Shown here piece after piece: positions 1 through 4,958 of a DNA stretch of 6,110 bases (within the stretch, counting starts at the first letter, position 1; every line of letters starts with the position of its first letter). Source of the DNA: Parafilimonas sp. (GTDB lineage: Bacteria > Bacteroidota > Bacteroidia > Chitinophagales > Chitinophagaceae); NCBI GenBank assembly GCA_025927795.1, contig JAICKT010000271.1, positions 1 to 6,110 on the forward strand. Reading direction: 5' to 3'. The notes below the pieces were generated by a model. It was not told the DNA's origin, ran no database searches, and saw only the letters and a program-made list of their open reading frames with translations. Both the position numbers and the translations under genes were made by a program.

Positions 1-36
1 ACTTTTCTATTAGCTGTTAAATATAAAATTTTATAA

Positions 37-972
37 ATGCCAACAGTTTTATTAACAGGTGGAACCGGAATGATAGGGTCGCATCTGCAAAAATTTTTGC
101 TTGAAAAAGGTTATTCAATAATTGTGTTGATAAGAAATGAAAAGCAAAGAAAATCCTCAGACAAAAATATTTCTTATGCAAAATGGAATCTTGAAAAAGA
201 AGAGATAGATAAAGATGCAATAGCAGAAGCGGATTATATCATTCATCTTGCAGGTGCAAATGTTGCAGAAAAAAGATGGACCAATAAACGCAAAAAAGAA
301 ATAGTTGAAAGCCGCACAAAAACAGGTGCTCTATTAGTTAAATCATTAAAAGAAATACCGAATAAAGTTAAAGTTGTTATTAGTGCATCGGCAATTGGCT
401 GGTATGGTGCTGATACAAATGGATCAAAGCAACATGGTTTTAAAGAAGACGCACCTGCTGCGAATAATTTTTTAGGTAACACTTGTAAACTTTGGGAAGA
501 AAATATTGAACCTGTTGAGCAATTAAATAAACGGCTTGCAATATTCAGGTTTGGAATTGTGTTGAGTAAAAAAGGAGGCGCACTCGACGAATTTAAAAAG
601 CCTTTAAAATTGGGTATTGCAGGCATTTTAGATGATGGTAAACAAATTATCAGTTGGATTTATATAGATGATTTGTGCAGACTTTTATTATTTGCAATTG
701 AACATGAAAATATTTCAGGGATATATAATGCTGTTGCACCGCAACCGGTAACCAACAAAGAACTTGCACTTACGCTGGCAAAAAATATACGCGGTAACTT
801 TTTTATACCTGTACACGTTCCTGCATTTGCATTAAAATTAGCATTGGGAGAATTGAGCGTCGAGGTTTTAAAAAGCACCACAGTAAGTTCAGAAAAAATA
901 ATTAAAGCAGGATTTAGCTTTTTGTATCCATCAATCAATACTGCATTAGAAAATTTAGAGAAAAAAGATTAG
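37..972 (+). CDS. TIGR01777-family NAD(P)-binding epimerase-like protein (SDR39U1/YfcH type)
   Basis: This 311-residue protein is an atypical extended short-chain dehydrogenase of the TIGR01777 family (bacterial YfcH, eukaryotic SDR39U1). Its substrate is unknown; by family it should be cytosolic and bind NADP(H). An N-terminal Rossmann motif TGGTGMIG (residues 7-14) follows the first beta strand. Family signatures follow in order: HLAGANVAEKRW (70-81), SASAIGWYG (116-124), NFLGNTCKLWE (144-154), RFGIVLSKKGGAL (171-183), GKQIISWIYIDDL (201-213) and NAVAPQPVTN (231-240). A C-terminal DUF1731-like segment runs from about 256 to 308 (VPAFALKLALGE, then AGFSFLYPS). Length is normal for the family and nothing is missing. 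The start is fixed by an in-frame TAA at 34-36 directly before the ATG. No clear Shine-Dalgarno sequence is seen, which is normal for Bacteroidota. It converges on the ABC operon and appears to be a single gene. Family assignment is firm; the biochemical role is not. Confidence 0.93.
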   Translation: MPTVLLTGGTGMIGSHLQKFLLEKGYSIIVLIRNEKQRKSSDKNISYAKWNLEKEEIDKDAIAEADYIIHLAGANVAEKRWTNKRKKEIVESRTKTGALLVKSLKEIPNKVKVVISASAIGWYGADTNGSKQHGFKEDAPAANNFLGNTCKLWEENIEPVEQLNKRLAIFRFGIVLSKKGGALDEFKKPLKLGIAGILDDGKQIISWIYIDDLCRLLLFAIEHENISGIYNAVAPQPVTNKELALTLAKNIRGNFFIPVHVPAFALKLALGELSVEVLKSTTVSSEKIIKAGFSFLYPSINTALENLEKKD

Positions 973-1012
973 TTTATTTCACGCAACAAAACAAGATTAC
1001 CAAAGAGGAAAA

Positions 1013-1030
1013 TGGGCTTAACAAAACCCA
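1013..1030. terminator. Weak hairpin between convergent genes, possible terminator
   Basis: The 61 bases between the convergent epimerase-like and ABC permease genes contain TGGGCTT (1013-1019), a four-base loop AACA, then AAACCCA (1024-1030). This is a 7-pair stem with one C-A mismatch. No strong U-tract follows on either side, so it would be a poor intrinsic terminator. It is noted because it is the only inverted repeat I see in the gap and lies where a shared terminator would be expected. Confidence 0.25.
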
Positions 1031-1033
1031 CAA

Positions 1034-1813
1034 CTATAAATCATCTGTTTGAAATTTTCTGAAAGAAAGAATTGTAAATAAGCTGATATAAACAAAGCAC
1101 ATAACCAATAATGTTGTTTGAGATGGCGCATTTTTATAAATAACATTGTTGCCAAATGTTATTGGTATTAAAGTATCGCTTGGTTGCAATGGGAAATAAT
1201 ATCGCACAGTTCCATCGGTAAGAACTTTAAAATCAATTAAACCACCTAATAATTGTTCAAACACTAATCCATATAAAAAGAAAACCGCTAATGCCAAGCC
1301 ACTGCGCCGCATAAGCAGCGCCAAAATCATCGCAAAAAATAAATAGCAAATCGTTTGAATAAAACTGTAACCGATATATTGAATGCCGTTAAATGAAACC
1401 GAACCGCTATAATCACCACCAAAATATAATGCGATTAAAAAGCAACTTATTGTTGTAATTACAGCAATCGCTAAACCGAATAAAATTTTTGCTAAAACAA
1501 ATTGTTGTCGTGTTAATCCATCAATAATATTTTGACGATGCGTTTTATAGTTGTATTCGTTGGTAATTACAAGAATCATTAACATGCCGGGAAAATATAA
1601 AAGCCAACTGCTTACCCATGCAATGGTTTGATAGACGGCAGGAAAATCGTAAGGGAAAATAGTGAACGGTACATTGTTCTTTTTTACCTCGCCCTGGAAC
1701 TGGAACGCAATCCAGTTTATGCTAAAAAGGGCAATGATATACAAACCAAGAAATATCCAAAACGCTTTATAGTTTTTTACTTTTAGCCATTCAAGTTTTA
1801 ATAAGTGTAGCAT
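1034..1813 (-). CDS. ABC-2 type transporter permease
   Basis: This 259-residue integral membrane protein is the permease half of an ABC-2 exporter; the substrate is unknown. Six hydrophobic segments are visible at about residues 18-38, 62-83, 110-131, 146-168, 172-194 and 234-253. A polar stretch follows helix 2 (NEYNYKTHRQNIIDGL, 85-100) and resembles the cytoplasmic loop of ABC-2 permeases paired with BcrA/NatA-like ATPases. The first residues, MLHLLKLEWLKVKNYK, are typical of this family and support the ATG at 1811-1813. The frame stays open upstream to a TTG at 1840, but those nine codons lie inside a palindromic repeat and are unlikely to be native. The ATPase gene ends 42 bases upstream, and the pair almost certainly forms an operon encoding one transporter. 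An antimicrobial-peptide or lipid-like substrate, as in the Bcr group, is possible but unsupported by direct evidence. Confidence 0.88.
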   Translation of the reverse strand: MLHLLKLEWLKVKNYKAFWIFLGLYIIALFSINWIAFQFQGEVKKNNVPFTIFPYDFPAVYQTIAWVSSWLLYFPGMLMILVITNEYNYKTHRQNIIDGLTRQQFVLAKILFGLAIAVITTISCFLIALYFGGDYSGSVSFNGIQYIGYSFIQTICYLFFAMILALLMRRSGLALAVFFLYGLVFEQLLGGLIDFKVLTDGTVRYYFPLQPSDTLIPITFGNNVIYKNAPSQTTLLVMCFVYISLFTILSFRKFQTDDL

Positions 1814-1814
1814 A

Positions 1815-1853
1815 ACCTCATCCCCGACCCTTCTCCACAAGTGGAGAAGGGAG
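1815..1853. repeat. Short GC-rich palindromic repeat, copy 1 (intergenic)
   Basis: This 39-base element starts with ACCTCATCCCCGA and continues into a perfect 11-pair inverted repeat, CCCTTCTCCAC (1828-1838) and GTGGAGAAGGG (1841-1851), around an AA loop. It ends with AG. It matches the element at 3558-3597 at 33 of 37 positions outside the loop, in the same orientation. It fills nearly the whole gap between the ABC ATPase stop (1856) and the permease start (1813). In the operon mRNA it would form a strong hairpin just upstream of the permease start codon. No U-tract follows, so it does not look like an intrinsic terminator. It resembles dispersed CCCCTCTCC/GGAGAGGGG palindromes that I recall as common in Bacteroidota genomes; that recollection is not checked here. 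Confidence 0.85.
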
Positions 1854-1855
1854 TT

Positions 1856-2746
1856 TTATTTATTTGTTAGTTCTAAAAATTTAGTTTCCAGACTTTTCCT
1901 TTTTAACTGCAAATGATTTAGTGCAATATTGTTTTCGAAACAATATTTATTAATCGTGGCAGCGTTCGCATTGCCGTTTGAGTAAAATAATTGAAGCGCA
2001 TTATTGTGTTTTTTGAGAGAGACGAACCCGCCCATTTTATTTAAAACATTTTCAAGCGCAGTTAAATTGTCAGATGATACTTCAATAATTTCATCTGTAA
2101 CCAGCACTTCAGAAACACTTCCTGCAGTTAAAAGATTTCCGTTTTTTATAATGGCAACATGCGTACAAACTTTTTCCACTTCATCTAATAAATGGCTTGC
2201 CATAATAATCGTTTTCCCTTCGCCTGCAAGCCGCTGAATTAACTCTCTTATTTCTGCAATGCCATTTGGGTCAAGTCCATTTGTTGGCTCATCGAAAATT
2301 AAAACCTGCGGATTACCCAGCAAACAAGATGCAATGGCGAGTCTTTGTTTCATGCCCAAAGAATAAGTATTAAACTTGCTTTGCTTACGCTGATAAAGAT
2401 TTACTTTTTGCAATACATTATCAATTTCATTAAAACCTTTGCCTTTTATATGCGCAGCAATGCGCAGATTTTTTTCGCCGGATAAATAATGATAAAAATT
2501 CGGCGTTTCAAGTAATGTTCCAACCTGCTTTCTAATTTCGGCATTCGCAGGGTTACCTAATAATTTAAAACTGCCGGCTGATGGCTTTAAAATATCAAGT
2601 ATAATTCCGAGTAAAGTTGTTTTACCACTGCCGTTCGGACCAAGAATTCCAAACACACTTCCTTCGGGCACAGAAAAAGAAACATTGTTTAAAGCAGTAA
2701 CAGTTTTGTAGTGTTTGGTAATGTTGTTCAGTTCGAGAATATTCAC
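1856..2746 (-). CDS. ABC transporter ATP-binding protein (BcrA/NatA-like)
   Basis: This 296-residue ATPase subunit should power the permease encoded just downstream. Counting from the GTG at 2746, the motifs are Walker A GPNGSGKT (36-43), signature YSLGMKQR (128-135), Walker B VLIFDEP (148-154), D-loop NGLDP (156-160) and switch histidine in ASHLLDE (H185). The region where the Q-loop is expected reads VGTLLETPNFY, with no glutamine. This resembles the BcrA-like group, in which YSLGMKQRL is also typical. About 80 residues beyond the nucleotide-binding core form a C-terminal extension usual for ABC-2 exporter ATPases. The start is uncertain: the frame also has a TTG at 2764. The GTG is preferred because it gives MNILELNNITKHY, the normal beginning for this family, and because a possible promoter box overlaps the TTG. 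It is the first gene of a two-gene operon. Confidence 0.93.
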   Translation of the reverse strand: MNILELNNITKHYKTVTALNNVSFSVPEGSVFGILGPNGSGKTTLLGIILDILKPSAGSFKLLGNPANAEIRKQVGTLLETPNFYHYLSGEKNLRIAAHIKGKGFNEIDNVLQKVNLYQRKQSKFNTYSLGMKQRLAIASCLLGNPQVLIFDEPTNGLDPNGIAEIRELIQRLAGEGKTIIMASHLLDEVEKVCTHVAIIKNGNLLTAGSVSEVLVTDEIIEVSSDNLTALENVLNKMGGFVSLKKHNNALQLFYSNGNANAATINKYCFENNIALNHLQLKRKSLETKFLELTNK

Positions 2747-2761
2747 TAAAAAATTTTTTAT

Positions 2762-2769
2762 CAAAAATA
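2762..2769 (-). promoter_or_regulatory. Possible Bacteroidota -7 promoter box for the ABC operon
   Basis: Read on the minus strand, this is TATTTTTG, an exact match to the TAnnTTTG -7 consensus of Bacteroidota housekeeping promoters. It lies about 15 bases upstream of the preferred GTG start of the ATPase gene, which would leave a leader of roughly ten bases. A convincing -33 TTTG box is missing; the nearest match, TTTCG, lies about 21 bases further upstream. In AT-rich DNA an 8-base match of this kind can arise by chance. Confidence 0.3.
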
Positions 2770-2783
2770 AAGCTAACCAATTT

Positions 2784-2818
2784 AGAAATTCGAAATCATA
2801 AATCCGAAATTCGATGAT
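2784..2818. repeat. Degenerate heptamer array A (consensus near CGAAATC)
   Basis: Five consecutive 7-base units are in register: AGAAATT, CGAAATC, ATAAATC, CGAAATT, CGATGAT. The last unit is the most diverged. The array lies in the divergent intergenic region between the ABC operon and rarA. The units contain no open frame of note and no obvious hairpin. Confidence 0.65.
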
Positions 2819-2834
2819 TGGTTGAAGAACGAAA

Positions 2835-2869
2835 TAAGAGGCAAGAAGTATGAAGTAAGAGGTATGTAT
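2835..2869. repeat. Degenerate heptamer array B (consensus near TAAGAAG)
   Basis: Five consecutive 7-base units are in register: TAAGAGG, CAAGAAG, TATGAAG, TAAGAGG, TATGTAT. Two units are identical. The array sits 16 bases after array A and has the same period with a different unit. It is purine-rich on the plus strand. Confidence 0.65.
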
Positions 2870-2900
2870 GTAAGATTAATTTCAATATTAAAGTTGTACT

Positions 2901-2949
2901 TCGTAAATGTGAAACGTAAATCGTAAATCAAAAAATTGTAAATCGTAAA
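2901..2949. repeat. Degenerate heptamer array C (consensus TCGTAAA) in the rarA leader
   Basis: Units of 7 bases with small slips in register: TCGTAAA (2901), TGTGAAA (2908), ACGTAAA (2914), TCGTAAA (2921), TCAAAAA (2928), TTGTAAA (2936) and TCGTAAA (2943). Three units match exactly. The array ends five bases before the rarA ATG. One unit supplies the in-frame TAA at 2946-2948 that closes the rarA frame upstream. The array therefore forms most of the immediate leader of rarA. Confidence 0.7.
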
Positions 2950-2954
2950 CAATC

Positions 2955-4241
2955 ATGGCTCCTTTATCTGAAAGAATGCGACCAACAAAATTAGAAGAGC
3001 TTGCAGGGCAACAGCATCTTGTTGGCAAAGGCAGCATTTTGCGCACAGCTATTGAAAACGGCAGCATTCCTTCAATGATTTTTTGGGGGCCACCGGGCAG
3101 TGGCAAAACAACAATTGCAAATATTATTGCGCATACCTTAAATGTTCCTTTTCACCAGTTAAGTGCCATAAGCAGCGGCGTTAAAGATGTGCGTGAAGTA
3201 ATTGAAAAAGCAAAGCACGAAACAAAAGCAATTTTATTTATTGATGAAATACATCGCTTTAATAAATCACAACAAGATGCATTACTTGGCGCTGTTGAAA
3301 AAGGAATTATTACATTAATTGGCGCCACAACGGAGAATCCATCATTCGAAGTTATTTCGGCTTTATTAAGCCGTTGCCAGGTATATGTTTTAAAACCGCT
3401 TGATGAAAATGATTTAATTCATCTTTTACATAATGCAATGGAAAAAGATGATGTAATAAAAAAATATAAAATTGATTTAAAGGAAACATCAGCTTTAATA
3501 AATATTAGCGGCGGTGATGCAAGAAAATTATTAAACCTGTTTGAGCTTGTAGTAACGACCTCACCCCCAACCCCTCTCCACTCCGTGGAGAGGGGAGCCG
3601 CCACCATCACAATCACAGATGCATTAGTTATGCAAGTGGCGCAGAAAAAAATTGCATTGTACGATAAACAGGGCGAACAGCATTATGATATTATTTCAGC
3701 ATTTATAAAAAGTTTACGCGGCAGCGATCCGAATGCAGCAGTGTACTGGCTTGCGCGAATGATTGAAGGCGGTGAAGATGTAAAATTTATTGCAAGAAGA
3801 ATGTTGATTCTTGCAAGTGAAGATATTGGTAATGCAAATCCCAATGCATTATTATTAGCGAATGCAACGTTTGATGCAGTAAACAAAATCGGTTGGCCCG
3901 AATCGCAACTTATATTATCGCAGTGCGCTATTTATCTTGCCTCATCACCAAAAAGTAATTCAGCAACTACAGCAATTGGCGCTGCATCATCTGCCGTAAA
4001 ACAATATGGCGATTTATCTGTGCCTTTACACATTCGCAATGCTCCAACACTCTTAATGAAAGATTTAAATTATGGCAAAGGATATAAGTACAGCCATTCT
4101 TATGAAGGCAATTTTGAAGAGCAGGAATATTTGCCAAAAGAAATTGAAGGCATGAAATTTTTTGAGCCCGGCAATAATGCAAGAGAAGAAGAACTGCGCA
4201 AATTTTTAAAAAACAGATGGAAAGATAAATATGGTTATTAG
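2955..4241 (+). CDS. rarA: Replication-associated recombination protein A (RarA/MgsA), AAA+ ATPase
   Basis: This 428-residue protein belongs to the RarA/MgsA/WRNIP1 family of clamp-loader-like AAA+ ATPases, which act at stalled replication forks with SSB. Motifs in order are PLSERMRPTKLEELAGQQHL (4-22 region), Walker A GPPGSGKT (45-52), Walker B LFIDEIH (94-100), sensor 1 IGATTEN (122-128), an arginine-finger candidate in LLSRCQ (R140), and sensor 2 GGDAR (186-190). The C-terminal part carries the highly conserved GEQHYDIISAFIKSLRGSDPN (240-260 region), the RMLILASEDIG block and HIRNAPT (359-365). Length is normal. A palindromic repeat at 3558-3597 is translated in frame between LFELVV and ITDALV, giving the unusual linker TTSPPTPLHSVERGAAT (201-217). 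All catalytic motifs are intact, so the protein is probably functional. The ATG is fixed by an in-frame TAA at 2946-2948. It appears to be a single gene. Confidence 0.97.
   Translation: MAPLSERMRPTKLEELAGQQHLVGKGSILRTAIENGSIPSMIFWGPPGSGKTTIANIIAHTLNVPFHQLSAISSGVKDVREVIEKAKHETKAILFIDEIHRFNKSQQDALLGAVEKGIITLIGATTENPSFEVISALLSRCQVYVLKPLDENDLIHLLHNAMEKDDVIKKYKIDLKETSALINISGGDARKLLNLFELVVTTSPPTPLHSVERGAATITITDALVMQVAQKKIALYDKQGEQHYDIISAFIKSLRGSDPNAAVYWLARMIEGGEDVKFIARRMLILASEDIGNANPNALLLANATFDAVNKIGWPESQLILSQCAIYLASSPKSNSATTAIGAASSAVKQYGDLSVPLHIRNAPTLLMKDLNYGKGYKYSHSYEGNFEEQEYLPKEIEGMKFFEPGNNAREEELRKFLKNRWKDKYGY
3558..3597. repeat. Short GC-rich palindromic repeat, copy 2 (inside rarA, translated)
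   Basis: This 40-base element starts with ACCTCACCCCCAA. Its perfect 11-pair inverted repeat is CCCCTCTCCAC (3571-3581) and GTGGAGAGGGG (3585-3595) around a TCC loop, and it ends with AG. It is the same element and orientation as 1815-1853. It is much richer in G+C than the flanking rarA sequence and encodes TSPPTPLHSVERG within the protein. The reading frame passes through without a stop and resumes in conserved family sequence immediately after. Confidence 0.88.
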
Positions 4242-4271
4242 AAATTAGAATTATTGAATGCTCAATTAATA

Positions 4272-4949
4272 TCACACAAAAAACACTCTTTCTATCGTCC
4301 AGTAAAATGCTATAGATGCAATAAGTATTGATAAAGGATATACAACAGCTTTCTTATAATTTTTTATGTTGCGAAACGGAATAATAAATAAAGCAAATGT
4401 TGCGAGAATAACTGTTACCTGTCCTAATTCAACGCCCACATTAAAACTGAATATGGATAAGAAAAATTTATTGCGTGGCAATCCAATTTCATTAAGGGCA
4501 CTTGCGAAACCCATACCGTGTATAAGACCAAACATAAAAACAATTAATATGCGCCATGCACTTAGTTTGGTGATTAGCAAATTTTCAACCGCAACAAATA
4601 AAATTGACAAAGCAATAATTGGCTCTACAACTGCACTGGGCGCAACGATTATATTTTTCATTGACAGCGCTAACGTTATAGAATGCGCTATCGTAAATGC
4701 TGTTGCCTGCCAGAGAATAACGCTTATCTTTTTACTTAATAAACAAAGACCAGTAACAAATAAAATATGATCGAAGCCGTTTGGCAAAATGTGCATGTAA
4801 CCCAGCCTTAAATAATACAGAAACACATTACCTGCTGGTGCTTTTTCCAAAGCATAATTTATCGTATGTGCATAAATGGCATTTGCAAATAATAAAAAAC
4901 AAATACCGAATAAAATACACTTGTATTTAAATGCCTGCTTTGATTTCAC
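4272..4949 (-). CDS. HupE/UreJ-like integral membrane protein
   Basis: This 225-residue membrane protein resembles the HupE/UreJ_2 family (PF13795-like). Relatives are linked to nickel or cobalt uptake, but the role of the Bacteroidota members is not established. Residues 1-27 look like a signal peptide, with a hydrophobic core and a cut after NAIYA. Several hydrophobic helices follow. Conserved polar residues sit inside them: H53 and D60-H61 (GYMHILPNGFDHILF), H89 (FTIAHSITLA), E109, E122-N123, H144 (FGLIHGMGFAS), and E174 with Q177 (FNVGVELGQ). These could bind a metal ion; this is inferred from the family. The start is a GTG, the only usable start codon between the signal peptide and the in-frame TAA that ends the upstream TPR gene, nine bases away. 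The two genes are probably co-transcribed and may be translationally coupled. Confidence 0.85.
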   Translation of the reverse strand: MKSKQAFKYKCILFGICFLLFANAIYAHTINYALEKAPAGNVFLYYLRLGYMHILPNGFDHILFVTGLCLLSKKISVILWQATAFTIAHSITLALSMKNIIVAPSAVVEPIIALSILFVAVENLLITKLSAWRILIVFMFGLIHGMGFASALNEIGLPRNKFFLSIFSFNVGVELGQVTVILATFALFIIPFRNIKNYKKAVVYPLSILIASIAFYWTIERVFFV

Positions 4950-4958
4950 AAGAATGAA

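Noticed and set aside
22..35. Perfect 14-base palindrome TATAAAATTTTATA just before the first ATG
   Set aside because: It is made only of A and T in AT-rich DNA, where such palindromes are frequent. It has no second copy and matches no regulator site I know.
243..626. Minus-strand open frame of 127 codons opposite the epimerase-like gene
   Set aside because: It is antisense to strongly conserved family motifs, has no recognisable domain, and its composition is that expected from the opposite strand.
1815..1853. The palindrome as an intrinsic terminator ending ATPase transcription
   Set aside because: The stem is strong, but no run of U follows it on the minus strand; the next bases are TCGGGGATGAGG leading to the permease start. 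The second copy inside a coding gene also argues against termination.
2784..2949. CRISPR array in the repeat-rich intergenic region
   Set aside because: Units are 7 bases, directly adjoining and degenerate, with no spacers of constant length and no cas genes in the window.
3597..3608. GCCGCCACCATC resembles a eukaryotic Kozak sequence
   Set aside because: It lacks an ATG, lies inside a bacterial coding frame at the edge of the repeat, and encodes ordinary Ala/Thr/Ile codons. It is a coincidence, not a sign of vector sequence.
4253..4266. ATTGA-ATGC-TCAAT hairpin between rarA and the HupE-like gene as a terminator
   Set aside because: It has only five mostly A-T pairs, so it is too weak to call a terminator. 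The 30-base gap has no other candidate.
4366..4770. Plus-strand open frame of 134 codons opposite the HupE-like gene
   Set aside because: It is the complement of a membrane protein with clear conserved motifs, and the translated sequence shows no domain.
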